Of a stretch of 64,000 nt of DNA, positions 20,317 to 29,986 are shown piece by piece. The notes under the pieces are model-generated. The model had not been told where the DNA came from. It made no database searches and was given only the letters and a program-made list of their open reading frames with translations. Position 1 is the first letter of the stretch. Every line of letters begins with the position of its first letter. Made by a program: the position numbers and the translations under genes. The DNA is from JAMXLO01 sp963794185 (GTDB lineage Bacteria; Pseudomonadota; Alphaproteobacteria; Acetobacterales; Acetobacteraceae). The stretch spans positions 43,759-107,758 of the forward strand of contig CAWCDM010000045.1 of NCBI GenBank assembly GCA_963794185.1, read 5' to 3'.

Positions 20317-20443
20317 CGTCTGTCCGTTGACTGCCGTCTCCGGCACCCGCCGCCGACAAGCGGGCCGCCGCGAGATGCACAGGAGACGGCCTCGCGCTCG
20401 ATCAGTAATGGAACCGATACCAGCAAAGTAGGCCCCGGCGGCA

Positions 20444-20875
20444 TCATTCGTCCCGCGCAATGCGCCGCCGCGCCAGGACTTGCCGCAACCGCTCCTGTAG
20501 TTCATTGAACAACTCCGTCGGCAGCACGCCGTAGGTCCAAAGTCCGGGCCGTGTCCGCGCGATCGGCCGGAGATCGACGCCAGGCCAGACGAATTCGTTC
20601 GCCTCATCGAGGACGATCCAGGACTCGTCCCGATCGAGACCAAGTTGCCGCTTGACCTTCTGTGGCAGGGCAACGGGGCGTTCCGGGTCATGCGGGGCAT
20701 GGGTGATCGGCACCAAACGGACACGCACGCGGTCGGCGGTGAGCCGGCGAGTTGCCAGCACGATCACACAGGGGCGATCCTTGCGCGCCTCGGTCCGACC
20801 GGCTTGCGCCGCATCGCTCCAGAGGAATGCGTAGCGGGCAATCAGACCCGGAAACGGCGTGCGCGGCAGCGCCAC
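20444..20875 (-). CDS. PemK/MazF-like growth-inhibitor toxin
   Basis: A 143-residue protein resembling the plasmid-maintenance/PemK-like toxins: DRPCVIVLATRR, the conserved VPITHAPHDPERPVALP and SWIVLDEANEFVWPGVDLRP. MazF-type toxins are endoribonucleases; activity here is inferred. GTG 20875 is the start and overlaps the end of the upstream antitoxin frame. The toxin frame is intact although its antitoxin is broken. Confidence 0.75.
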   Translation of the reverse strand: MALPRTPFPGLIARYAFLWSDAAQAGRTEARKDRPCVIVLATRRLTADRVRVRLVPITHAPHDPERPVALPQKVKRQLGLDRDESWIVLDEANEFVWPGVDLRPIARTRPGLWTYGVLPTELFNELQERLRQVLARRRIARDE

Positions 20876-21152
20876 ATGAACTCAGTCCGGGATGTCGTCG
20901 AGGCAGGTACCTGATGTTCGGGGGGGATCCTGGCCTCCAGCATTTCCTCGACCTCGTCGTCCGACATGGCGTCAAGCTGCATGACGCGCCGGTCGAGTTC
21001 CTTCAGACGCTCGTAGTCCGCCGCCGCGAGGATCACCGCGGCTGGTTTGCCGTATTGGGTGACGACGACCGGTTCGCCGAGGGTCGCGTCCTTATAGCGG
21101 CCGAATAGCGGCCGAAATTCTTCTGGACCTCGGCTGAGGAGACGGTGGCCAT
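20842..21152 (-). pseudogene. Phd/YefM-family antitoxin, broken by an 11-bp tandem duplication
   Basis: The start MATVSSAEVQKNFGRY and continuation KDATLGEPVVVTQYGKPAAV, LAAADYERLKELDRR and MSDDEVEEMLEAR are typical of Phd/YefM antitoxins. Between them the 11-bp unit ATAGCGGCCGA (plus strand) occurs twice in tandem, at 21094-21104 and 21105-21115. Removing one copy restores NFGRYKDATLGEP exactly. As it stands, translation shifts and stops at 21033 after about 39 residues. The second half stays open down to 20842, overlapping the toxin start. Confidence 0.82.
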
Positions 21153-21381
21153 GAATTGATCCGTAAGATGTGGATAGAACTCCGTAGAACGGTAACCGTG
21201 CGCGTGGAATGTCAAGCCGCCGGACTCGTCGGGACGGTCGAGTGAAGGAAGCCGACGCGCACTCCGTCACGCCGTCCGGCCGCCGGCCCTCGCGGAACGC
21301 ACAAGGCGCGCTTCCTCTGGACCTCGCTCCGGCGCTGGCGCATAGGGGCGGCAACGCCAAAGGAAGCCGCGTCCTCCCCCG

Positions 21382-22959
21382 ATGATGTATTTCACGCCCC
21401 TGAAGACTGCCGTCATCCTCGGCCTCTGCCTGTTCGGCGCGATCCTGTGCATCCCCAACCTGTTCGCTGCGCCCGCCGCCTGGATGCCGTGGCGGACCGT
21501 GCATCTCGGCCTCGACCTGCGCGGCGGTTCCTACCTGCTGCTCGAGATCGACATGAAGGCGGTGATCAAGGAGCGGCTGAACAACATCGTGGACTCGGTG
21601 CGCCAGGCGCTGCGGCCGGGCGGCATATTCTATCAGACGCTGGAGGCGCAGCCCGAGCAGAACCGTATGCTGCTGAAGCTGCGCGATGCCGGCAAGACCG
21701 AGGCGGCGATCGCGGCGATCCAGCCGCTGATCGTCCCCGAAGGCCCCACCCGCGTGCCGGAATTCCAGCTCGCCTCGACGCCCGACGGCACGATCACGCT
21801 GACCCTGTCGCCAGTTGCTCTGCATTCGCGGGCCCTGGGCGCCGTGCAGCAATCGATCGAGATCGTCCGCCGGCGCATCGACGAGACCGGCGTGGTCGAT
21901 CCGCAGATCACCCAGCAGGGCGACAGCCGCATCGTCGTGCAGCTTCCCGGCATCAGCGATCCCAATCGCATCAAGGAGTTGCTTGGCCAGACCGCGCACA
22001 TGACGTTCCAGCTGGTCGACGAGACCGCCAATCCGAACTCCGGCGCGCCTCCGCCGCCGGGTGTGGACTACCTGCCGATGCAGGACAACCCGAGCCAGAA
22101 GATCGCCGTGCGCCGGCGGATCGACGTCGATGGCGGCGACCTGACCGACGCGCGCGCCGGGACCAACTCCCAGACCGGCGAATGGGTGGTCAACTTCACG
22201 TTCAATACGATCGGCGCGCGGCGCTTCGCCGATATCACGCGGGCCAACGTGAACCACCGGTTCGCCATCGTGCTGGACGGCAAGGTGATCAGCGCCCCCG
22301 TCATCCGCGAGCCGATCACCGGCGGGCGCGGTCAGATCAGCGGCAGCTTCACCGCCGCCTCGGCCAACGACCTCGCGGTGCTGCTGCGGGCGGGTGCCCT
22401 GCCGGCGCCTCTCACCGTCGTCGAGGAACGCAGCGTCGGGCCCGAACTGGGGGCGGATTCGATCCGGGCGGGGGCGATCTCGCTGGCAGTGGGCTTCGTG
22501 CTGGTGATCGTGTTCATGGCCGTCTTCTATGGTCTGTTCGGCTGGTTCGCGAATGTCTGCCTCGTGGTCAACCTGGTGCTCATGCTGGGCATCATGTCAC
22601 TGCTGCAGGCAACGCTGACCCTGCCCGGCATGGCGGGAATCCTGCTGACATTGGGCATGGCGGTTGACGCCAACATCCTGATCAACGAGCGGATCCGCGA
22701 GGAACAGCGCCTCGGCCGGCCACCGCTGTCGGCACTGGAACACGGATTCACAAGGGCTTACAATACGATCTTCGACTCCAATGCGACCGCGTTCCTGGCT
22801 CACGTCATGCTGTTCATCTTCGGCTCCGGCCCGGTGCGGGGGTTCGCGGTGACAATCACCGTTGGCATCGCCACCTCGCTGTTCACCGCCTGGATGCTGA
22901 CGCGCCTCCTGGTCTCGCGGTGGTATATCGCCACGCGTCCACAGCTACTTCCGGTCTGA
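21382..22959 (+). CDS. secD: Protein translocase subunit SecD
   Basis: SecD works with SecF on the periplasmic side of SecYEG, using proton-motive force to help pull proteins out. 525 residues: an N-terminal helix, the signature HLGLDLRGGSYLLLE near residue 41, the large periplasmic P1 domain (IEIVRRRIDETGVVDPQI, VQLPGISDP), then the RND-type membrane domain with GMAVDANILINERIREE and NTIFDSNATAFLAH. It is full length. No yajC gene precedes it. secF follows seven bases later. Confidence 0.97.
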   Translation: MMYFTPLKTAVILGLCLFGAILCIPNLFAAPAAWMPWRTVHLGLDLRGGSYLLLEIDMKAVIKERLNNIVDSVRQALRPGGIFYQTLEAQPEQNRMLLKLRDAGKTEAAIAAIQPLIVPEGPTRVPEFQLASTPDGTITLTLSPVALHSRALGAVQQSIEIVRRRIDETGVVDPQITQQGDSRIVVQLPGISDPNRIKELLGQTAHMTFQLVDETANPNSGAPPPPGVDYLPMQDNPSQKIAVRRRIDVDGGDLTDARAGTNSQTGEWVVNFTFNTIGARRFADITRANVNHRFAIVLDGKVISAPVIREPITGGRGQISGSFTAASANDLAVLLRAGALPAPLTVVEERSVGPELGADSIRAGAISLAVGFVLVIVFMAVFYGLFGWFANVCLVVNLVLMLGIMSLLQATLTLPGMAGILLTLGMAVDANILINERIREEQRLGRPPLSALEHGFTRAYNTIFDSNATAFLAHVMLFIFGSGPVRGFAVTITVGIATSLFTAWMLTRLLVSRWYIATRPQLLPV

Positions 22960-22965
22960 TCGCCC

Positions 22966-23929
22966 ATGTTCATCCGTCCGCGCTTCCGCATCGTTCCCGA
23001 CGACACCAAGATCGCCTTCATGCGAGGCCGGATCATGGGCCTCGTCGTCTCCGCGGTCCTGTCCACCGCATCGGTGGTGCTGTTCTTCTACCCGGGGCTC
23101 AACCTCGGCATCGACTTCTCCGGCGGCGTCGTCATGGAGGTGCGAACGCCGGGTCCGGCGGACTTCACCCAGATCCGCTCGGCGCTCGCCGCGGAGCACA
23201 TTCCCGAACAGGGGGTACAGCAGTTCGGCGACCCCTCCGAGGTGCTGATCCGTCTCGGCGCCCAGTCCTCTGAGGCGGCCGTGCAGCAGGCGGTCGGCCG
23301 GGTGCGCGCCGCGCTGGAGAAAGCCGTGCCCGGGATCAAGGTGCTGCGCACCGATGCCGTGGGGGCGTCGGTCTCGGCCGAGTTGTTCCGCAACGGGCTG
23401 CTGGCGCTCGGCATCAGCCTGGTCATGATCATGGCCTATATCTGGTTCCGCTTTGAGTGGCAGTTCGCGGTCGGCGCCGTGGTGACCCTGATCCTGGATA
23501 TCACCAAGGCCATCGGTTTCCTCGCGCTCACGCGGATCGAGTTCGACCTAGTGATGGTCGCCGCGATCCTGACCGTGCTGGGCTACTCCACCAACGACAA
23601 GGTGGTGGTGTATGACCGGGTGCGCGAAAATCTCCGCAAGTACAAGACCTTGCCGCTGCGCGATCTGATCGACCTTTCCATCAACGAGACCCTGAACCGC
23701 ACGCTCGGCACGTCGATGACCGTGTTCCTGGCAAGCCTGCCGCTGGCCCTGTTCGGCGGCGAGTTCGATCTCGGGTTTCGCCTGGGTCATGCTGTTCGGC
23801 ATCGTCGTCGGCACCTCGTCTTCGATCTTCATTGCGGCGCCTATCTTGTTGTTCCTGGGCGAGAACCGACTGCGACGCGAGGCTGCACCGGTGGTCGCAC
23901 CCAAGGCCCGGACGGCCTCCACGTCGTGA
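22966..23929 (+). CDS. secF: Protein translocase subunit SecF, frameshift near the C-terminus
   Basis: Partner of SecD. Motifs: GLNLGIDFSGGVVMEVRTPG, the family helix AYIWFRFEWQFAVGAVVTLI, YSTNDKVVVYDRVREN and NRTLGTSMTVFLASLPLALFGG. At about 23761 one extra base shifts the frame. The correct continuation, ISGFAWVMLFGIVVGTSSS then IFIAAPILLFLGENRLRREA, lies in the next frame and ends TAS-T-S-stop at 23929. Read literally, the frame instead fuses into the downstream binding-protein gene. SecF is generally needed for normal growth, which points to a sequence error. Confidence 0.94.
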
Positions 23930-24885
23930 TCCGCCGGCGCGACCTGCTGGTCGGTGCAACCGCGCTTGCGGTGGCCCGGGTGGCCCGGGCCGGCGAAACG
24001 CTGATCCTGCTGGTCGGCGCCCGCGCCGGGTCGGGGACGGATGCGGTGGCGCGGTCCTTCGCACCGTTCCTTGCGCGCCACATGCCGTTCACCGACATCG
24101 ATATCCGTAACGTCCAGGGCCGGGCGGGCCTCGACGCGGCGCGAGCGCTGGCCGAGACCGCGCCGACCGGTGGCGTCCTGGGCTGGGTAGCCACGCCGAC
24201 GCTACCCGCCCGGATGGTGGATCGCGGCGGCGACGATCTGATGCAGCATATCGTTCTGCTCGGGGCGGTGCAGAAGGAGCCGGTCTGCATCGTCTCACCG
24301 GCGGCGACCCCGCTCGGTTCGGTGCAGGATATCGTGGATCGCTCGGCCGATGATGCCGGGGCGGTCCCGCTCGGCACGCCGCCGCCTGGCAGTCCGCCGC
24401 ATCTTGCGGCACTGCGGCTGCAGTCGATTGCCGGGACGCGGCTGAACATCGTGGCGTTCCCATCGGCCGAGGCGGCACGCCAGGCTGCGGTTGCCGGCAA
24501 TGTTGCCGCTGCCGCGCTCAACCTGTCGAACGCGATCGGCGAGTTGCGTGAGGGCCGGCTGGTCGGGCTCGGGATCGCGGCGAAGAACCGGGCCGACCTG
24601 TTCCCCGACATGCCGCCGCTGCGCGATTCGGGCCTCGATTTGTCGGCGGTGATCTATCGCGGCCTGGCGGCGCCGGCCGGCCTGCCGCAGGAACTGGCAG
24701 AGCGCCTGCGGACCGCAATGCAGGCTGTGGTCGCCGATCCCGAGTTCCACGAACAGGCCGACAGCATCGGGTTCATCCCGAGTTGGATCGACGGGGCCAC
24801 ATGGACGGCGCGGGCCGAACTAGAACGCGCCGAACTTTCCCGCCTTTGGGCGACCGAGCCCTGGCTGCAGGAGGGGGCCGGGTAG
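23926..24885 (+). CDS. Tripartite tricarboxylate transporter (TctC/Bug-type) solute-binding protein
   Basis: A 319-residue periplasmic binding protein. It opens with a signal containing RRRDLLVGATALAVARVARA (twin-arginine-like), followed by the Bug-family pattern (GETLILLVGARAGSGTD, VRNVQGRAGLDAARALA-like region, AALRLQSIAGTRLNIVAF, YRGLAAPAGLPQELAERL). The start GTG 23926 overlaps the secF stop TGA (GTGA), implying translational coupling to secDF, which is unusual for a solute-binding protein. No TctA or TctB membrane partners are nearby, as is common for Bug proteins. Confidence 0.85.
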   Translation: MIRRRDLLVGATALAVARVARAGETLILLVGARAGSGTDAVARSFAPFLARHMPFTDIDIRNVQGRAGLDAARALAETAPTGGVLGWVATPTLPARMVDRGGDDLMQHIVLLGAVQKEPVCIVSPAATPLGSVQDIVDRSADDAGAVPLGTPPPGSPPHLAALRLQSIAGTRLNIVAFPSAEAARQAAVAGNVAAAALNLSNAIGELREGRLVGLGIAAKNRADLFPDMPPLRDSGLDLSAVIYRGLAAPAGLPQELAERLRTAMQAVVADPEFHEQADSIGFIPSWIDGATWTARAELERAELSRLWATEPWLQEGAG

Positions 24886-24886
24886 C

Positions 24887-26027
24887 CTATCGAGGCACGT
24901 AGATGCGGCCATCGAACAGGCGCCGCGCGGTGCGGTAGAACGCGCCGCTGCGCGCCACCCATTGCCCGCCCGCCTCCTGGCCCACGTCGGCGCCCACGGT
25001 GAGGATGCCCGAGGGCATGCCGATGCGGACCTGATCACCGGCCCCGGGCGCCAACGCTTCCGCGACCAGTGTGTCGGTGATGCGCGCGGCGACGGCAGTG
25101 CACAGCGAGGCGGTCAGCGGCAGCGCGCGGTGCGGCTGGCCGTTCGACAGGAAGCGCGCCGTCAGGTCCACTTGTCCCGCTGTGATGGGTTCGCCTGACA
25201 GCGTGGGGGAATCCATCGGCGGCGCGACGAACCCGATGATCGGCACAGCCGCGACCGTGCGCGCTTCCGCATCGTCCTTGGCGATGCCCATGGCGATCGA
25301 CGCCTGCCGCCGGATCGCCTGCAGCTTCTCCAACAGGGCAGGATCGCGCTCCAGTTCCTCCGGCAGTTCGCGCCCGGTCAGGCCAATGTCGCGGGCGCGC
25401 ACGAACGCACAGGCGTTGGCCGCATCCACCATCGAAACGTCGATCGGCCCGACGCCTGGCACATCCAGCCGGTCGGTCGGCCGCCGGGTGGGCAGCAGCC
25501 GACCAGTGGTTGCGCCGCCGGGTGCCAGAAAATCCAACCGCACCGGTGCGCCCGTGCCGGCGACGCCGGGGATCGCCAGGTCGCCATCGGTGGCGGCGCG
25601 GCCGTCGTCCAGCGGGAACGTGGACCGGATGATCTTCCCGGTGTTGGTGTTGAAGATCCGCACCATGGCGGCATCGCCATTGGGCCTGACAATGCCCTCA
25701 TCCACCGCGAATGGACCGACCGCCGAACTCATGTTGCCGCAGTTGCTGCGGTAATCCACGCGCGGGTCGCGGATCTGCACCTGGGCAAACGTGTAGTCGA
25801 TATCGGCGTCCGCCCGATCCGACGGCGCCAGGATGCAGACCTTCGACAGCGACGATATGCCGCCGCCCATGCCGTTGAGCTGCCGCCCGTTCGGATCGGG
25901 GCTGCCCATCGCGGCGAGGAAGATCGGGTCCCACTCAGCTGCGGTCCGGCAGGTCGCGCGCATGGAACATCACCGCGCGGCTGGTGCCGCCGCGCATGAA
26001 CACCGCCGGAAGTGAGAGCAGTGGCAT
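24887..26027 (-). CDS. PrpF-family isomerase (4-oxalomesaconate tautomerase-like), frameshifted
   Basis: PrpF/GalD-type proteins of the diaminopimelate-epimerase fold isomerise aconitate-like or oxalomesaconate-type acids. The start ATG 26027 has a perfect AGGAGG and gives PLLSLPAVFMRGGTSRAV, the family opening. Conserved parts follow: MGSPDPNGRQLNGMGGGISS, DYRSNCGNMSSAVGPFAV, VRIFNTNTGKII. One extra base at about 25940, after DLPDRS, breaks the frame just before EWDPIFLAAMG. Without it the gene would be about 380 residues, normal for the family. It is convergent with the TctC-type gene. Confidence 0.87.
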
Positions 26028-26068
26028 GGTTGCCTCCTGTGCAGGCGCGCCGGACAGCGCACCGTCGG

Positions 26069-27108
26069 TTACGCGACGAAGCTGATCGCCGAAGGGCTGC
26101 CGACGCGGACCTCGTGAACCGTGCGCGTCAGCATGCCGCTCTGCTTGTCGACGCCGAACGCGACGATGTTGTCGTCTTCCTGGTTCGCCGCGTAAAGGAA
26201 TTCGCCGGTCGGATCGAGCGTGAAGAAGCGCGGCCGTTTGCCGCCCGTCGGCTCGCAGCCGAAAAAGCTGAGCCGGCCGCTGTCCTGTGCCATGGCGAAT
26301 ACCGCGACGCTGTCATGCCCGCGGTTCGACACGTACAGGAACCGCCCGTCCGGCGCGACGCCGATCTCGGCGGTGGTGTTCCGGCCGGTCTCGCCTTCCG
26401 GCAATGTGCCGACGATTTCCATTTCCTCGATCTGTCCATCGTTCCAGCGATATGCGGTGACCGTGGAATCAAGTTCGTTGTTCACGTAGAGCACCGGCAG
26501 CGTCGGGTGGAAGATGCAATGCCGCGGCGCGGCGCCCGGGCGGGACGGCATCGCCTGGTTCAGCGCCAGCCGGCCGTTCTCGAAGCGGAAGATGAAGGTG
26601 CAGTCGAAGCCTTTGTCCGGCACGATCACGAAGCGCCGCGACGGATCGAAGATCACCGCATGCGGATGCGACGAACTCTGCTGCTCGGATTGGGTCCCGG
26701 CGTGCCTGGAAGTTCGAACACCTGCGACACCGGCTGCAGCGCCCCGTCCTCGGCCAGAGGCAGCACCGCGACATTGCCGCTGGAATAGTTCGGCACAATG
26801 AGGAAGCGGTTGGTCGCATCCAGCGCCGCATCGACCGGGTTGGTTCCGCCGCAGTTCTGCCGGTTCAGCAGCCGCAGATGCCCGCTTGCCCGATCGATTT
26901 CGAACGCGCTGACATGGGTCAGCCCGCCGTGCACCGAGTACAGCACCCGGTTTTCCGGATGCAGCGTGAACAGCGACGGGTTCTCCTCGCCGGCCACGTG
27001 CTGCACATGCGTCCACGCCCCGCTTGATGTGTCCACGCGATACACGTGGATGCCGTTGCCACGACCGTCGCGATCCCTCGTGGTGTAACCGCCGACATAG
27101 GCGAACAT
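26069..27108 (-). CDS. Lactonase-family seven-bladed beta-propeller (6-phosphogluconolactonase type), frameshifted
   Basis: N-terminal half: MFAYVGGYTTRDRDG, GEENPSLFTLHPENRVLYSV, NPVDAALDATNRFLIVPNYS. C-terminal half: HPHAVIFDPSRRFVIVPDKG, CIFHPTLPVLYVNNELDSTV, GRFLYVSNRGHDSVAVFAM, GSPSAISFV. The halves lie in different frames; a base gained near 26695, in the run after ELPGTPGP, breaks them. Joined, the length of about 345 residues fits the family, which hydrolyses sugar lactones or muconolactone-like substrates. It is co-directional with the aldolase and PrpF-like genes, consistent with a small catabolic operon. Confidence 0.87.
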
Positions 27109-27119
27109 CGCCGCCTCCT

Positions 27120-27908
27120 TCAGATGCGTGGCACCGGGATCGTGCGCATCCGCTCGATATCGGCGCGTGCAGCCCGCAGCAGATAGCCCACGTCGTTGCC
27201 CGCCGTCAGATAGCGCGCGCCGAGCCGCACCAGTTCCGTCTGCAGCTCGTGGTCGAACAGCACGCCGCCGATCCCCAGCGACTTGCCGTGCGCCCGAGCG
27301 GCGCGCCCGGCTGCCTCCACCGCACGCAGATAGCGTGGATCATGATATTTTCCGGGAATGCCCATCTCACTGCACAGATCGTTGGAGCCGATATGCAGCC
27401 CGTCGATGCCCGGGACCGCGGCGATCGATTCGGCTGCCTCGATCGCTTCCGGCGTTTCCAGCATCGCCAGCAGCAGCGTCTCGCGGTTGAGGAAGTCGCT
27501 CACCTCGGCTTGCGGCATCGCTCTGTAGCCGAGCGCGGGGCCGGCGCCGCCGACCGAGCGATGGCCGACCGGAGGGAACCGGCACGCGGTGACAATCGCC
27601 CCCGCCTCGGCGGCGGAGTTGATGTGCGGCACCATCAGTCCCTGTGCGCCGCCGTCCAGCACGCGTGCCGCGAGATGGCCGTCCTGCGAACCGATGCGCA
27701 CCATCGGCGTGATCCCCGTGGCGATCGCCGCGACGCACAGCATAGACGCCGTTTCCAGCGATGTCGGGTTGTGCTCGAGGTCGATGTAGATCGCGTCGAA
27801 CCCGGCCGCGGCGGCGATCATGGCGATGTTCGGCGTGCGGGACTGGTTGACGCCGAGGCAGAATGTCAGGGTGCCGTCGGCCAGTTTGTGTTTGAGACGG
27901 TTCTCCAT
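27120..27908 (-). CDS. HpcH/HpaI-family aldolase/citrate-lyase-type protein
   Basis: A 262-residue class II pyruvate-dependent aldolase. Family landmarks: GFDAIYIDLEHNPTS, PMVRIGSQDGHLAARVLDGG, AQGLMVPHINSA, the metal-binding glutamate in LAMLETPEAIEAAESIA and GLHIGSNDLCSEMGIPG. It cleaves or forms 4-hydroxy-2-oxo acids with pyruvate; the exact substrate is unknown. ATG 27908 starts the family homology; GGAGG is present but rather far upstream. It is first in a minus-strand run with the lactonase and the PrpF-like isomerase. Confidence 0.9.
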   Translation of the reverse strand: MENRLKHKLADGTLTFCLGVNQSRTPNIAMIAAAAGFDAIYIDLEHNPTSLETASMLCVAAIATGITPMVRIGSQDGHLAARVLDGGAQGLMVPHINSAAEAGAIVTACRFPPVGHRSVGGAGPALGYRAMPQAEVSDFLNRETLLLAMLETPEAIEAAESIAAVPGIDGLHIGSNDLCSEMGIPGKYHDPRYLRAVEAAGRAARAHGKSLGIGGVLFDHELQTELVRLGARYLTAGNDVGYLLRAARADIERMRTIPVPRI

Positions 27909-28010
27909 GGCAGGGATCACCTCCACGAATTGTCGGGCTGATCGGGGATAGTCTCGTGACCGTGCATCTCGGATGATCCGGAGTCCATAGTGGTCCTGCC
28001 GGGCCGCTGG

Positions 28011-28177
28011 TTCGTAAGGAAGGTTCCACACGGAGTTCGCCGAGGAATTCCCGCGAGGGCCACTGAGGAAGTGAAATTGGTCCTACGTGCGGAGCGCATT
28101 GATCACTTTGGTTCAATCCCTCAGTGGCCCTCGAAGTGCCTTCCTCGGCGACCTCTGTGTGGAACCTTGCTTGCGAA
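28011..28177. repeat. Long imperfect inverted repeat (MITE-like element or hairpin) in a divergent promoter region
   Basis: The 354-bp gap between the aldolase and the ABC binding-protein gene holds a 167-bp structure. Left arm 28011-28068 and right arm 28119-28177 are complementary over about 58 bp with roughly a dozen mismatches. The outer ends read TTCGTAAGGAAGGTTCCACA and, reverse-complemented, TTCGCAAGCAAGGTTCCACA; the inner ends share GAGGGCCACTGAGG. About 50 bp separate the arms. Size and form fit a non-autonomous element with terminal inverted repeats, but no target duplication is obvious. The rest of the gap shows no gene. Confidence 0.7.
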
Positions 28178-28262
28178 ACCCGCCGCCGGCTGCCGCGTCC
28201 GGCGCTTGCCGCTCCCAGGGAAACTCGACATGCTTTCGCTCAACAATCAACAGGGGGCCACG

Positions 28263-29849
28263 ATGAGACGACGCTCATTTCTGCGGGCCGGGGTGGCTGC
28301 CGCTGGCGCTGCGTCGCTCCCGCGCTTTGCCATCGCACAACCTGGCAACGCAAACGTCCTGCGCTTCGTGCCGCAGGCGAACCTAACTCTGCTCGACCCG
28401 ATCATCACCACCGCCGCGGTGACCGCGAACCACGCCTGGATGGTGTGGGACACGCTGTTCGGGGTGAATGCCGCCCAGCAGGCCAAACCGCAGATGGCCG
28501 AGGGCTACACGGTTTCCGATGATGGCCGCACATATCTCATCAAGCTGCGCGACGGGCTCAAATGGCATGACGGCGAGCCAGTGCGTGCGCAGGACTGTGC
28601 CGCCAGCCTTGCGCGTTGGGCGATGCGCGACACGTTCGGCCAGACGATTGCGAAGATCATCGATGCATGGGGCGCCGCCGATGACCGCACCATCAAGGTC
28701 ACGCTGAAGCAGCCCTTCCCGCTGCTGATCGACGCGATTGCCAAGCCCGACGCGCAGATCGCCTTCATGATGCCGGAGCGGCTGGCGAAGACCGATCCGT
28801 TCAAGACCATCACCGAGATCGTCGGCTCCGGGCCGTTCCGCTTCATGAAGGACGAGTTCGTCGCCGGCAGCAGCGCCGCGTGGGAGAAGTTCGACGGCTA
28901 CGTGCCGCGCCAGGAGGCGCCGGACTGGACCACGGGCGGCAAGGTCGCCAATTTCCAGCGGATCGAGTGGAAGATCATTCCTGACGCCGCCACCGCGTCC
29001 GCCGCGCTGCAGAGCGGCGAGGTGGACTGGTACGAGCAGGTGCAGGCCGATCTGGTGCCGCTGCTGCGGCGCAACGGCGAGATCGCCATCGCCGCGTCCA
29101 ACCCGCAGGGCTATATCGGCGGGCTGCGGTTCAATCATCTGCATCCGCCGTTCAGCGACGTGCGCCTGCGCCGCGCGGTGCTGACCGCGGTGAACCAGGA
29201 AGACTACATGGGTGCGATCACGGGCAACGATCCGTCGGCCTGGAGGTTCTGCCGGTCGCAGTTTCCGTGCGGCACGACCTACGGCGCCGAGGTCGGACTG
29301 TCGGTGCAGAAGGGCGACATCGAGGCTGCGAAGGCAATGATCAAGGAGGCCGGCTACAACGGCCAGAAGGCGGTGATCATCAACCCGACCGATTTTGCCA
29401 CGATCGGGCCGCTCGGCGACATCACCTACGACATGCTGAAGAAGATCGGCATCAACGTCGAAATGGTGGCGACCGATTGGGGCACGGTGGTGCAGCGCCG
29501 GGCGACCAAGGAGCCGGTCGAGAAGGGCGGCTGGTCGGTGTTCCACACCTGGTTCACCGGTGGCTTCATCATCAACCCGGTGGTCACCGCACCGTTCCGC
29601 GGCCAGGGCGCCAACGGCTGGTTCGGCTGGTACGACAATCCGAAGATCGAGCAAATGACGCAGGAGTGGCTGGACGCGAAGGACACCGATGCGCGCAGGA
29701 AGATCGCCGCGGCGATACAGCAGGAGAACTACATGCAGGTGCCGACGGTGACGCTCGGCCAGTTCCAGATTCCCACGGCGTATCGCAAGAGCCTGCAGGG
29801 CAGGCTGGAGTGCACCGGCCCGCTGTTCTGGAACGTGAAGCGGGCGTAG
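28263..29849 (+). CDS. Peptide/oligopeptide-type ABC transporter solute-binding protein (SBP family 5)
   Basis: A 528-residue periplasmic protein with a Tat-like signal MRRRSFLRAGVAAAGAASL and cleavage after FAIAQ. It follows the family-5 (DppA/OppA) pattern: NANVLRFVPQANLTLLDPI, YLIKLRDGLKWHDGEPVRAQ, GSGPFRFMKDEF, LRFNHLHPPFSDVRLRRAVL. ATG 28263 follows AGGGGG. It would feed an ABC importer for peptides or other compounds, but no permease or ATPase genes lie beside it. It is divergent from the aldolase gene across the inverted-repeat element. Confidence 0.9.
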   Translation: MRRRSFLRAGVAAAGAASLPRFAIAQPGNANVLRFVPQANLTLLDPIITTAAVTANHAWMVWDTLFGVNAAQQAKPQMAEGYTVSDDGRTYLIKLRDGLKWHDGEPVRAQDCAASLARWAMRDTFGQTIAKIIDAWGAADDRTIKVTLKQPFPLLIDAIAKPDAQIAFMMPERLAKTDPFKTITEIVGSGPFRFMKDEFVAGSSAAWEKFDGYVPRQEAPDWTTGGKVANFQRIEWKIIPDAATASAALQSGEVDWYEQVQADLVPLLRRNGEIAIAASNPQGYIGGLRFNHLHPPFSDVRLRRAVLTAVNQEDYMGAITGNDPSAWRFCRSQFPCGTTYGAEVGLSVQKGDIEAAKAMIKEAGYNGQKAVIINPTDFATIGPLGDITYDMLKKIGINVEMVATDWGTVVQRRATKEPVEKGGWSVFHTWFTGGFIINPVVTAPFRGQGANGWFGWYDNPKIEQMTQEWLDAKDTDARRKIAAAIQQENYMQVPTVTLGQFQIPTAYRKSLQGRLECTGPLFWNVKRA

Positions 29850-29867
29850 TGAGCCCGGTGTTCATCG

Positions 29868-29930
29868 CACCTCCCCCGCTTGCGGGGAGGCATCGCACGC
29901 TGCGCGACGGGAGAGGGTGCCGCACGGTAG
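29868..29930. repeat. Palindromic repeat of the CCTCnCCCGCnnGCGGGnGAGG type, partial
   Basis: The sequence contains CACCTCCCCCGCTTGCGGGG followed by a CGGGAGAGGGTG-like arm, resembling half of the longer element at 53798-53936. It lies just after the binding-protein gene and may act as a terminator. Confidence 0.5.
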
Positions 29931-29986
29931 ACCTGGGCGCGAGCGCGCCATCCGCGAGCGGGAGAGTCACACGGTACACGACGGGC

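Noticed and set aside
22966..24885. A 639-residue SecF-TctC fusion
   Set aside because: The true SecF C-terminus continues in the neighbouring frame and stops at 23929; the binding protein has its own GTG start and signal peptide.
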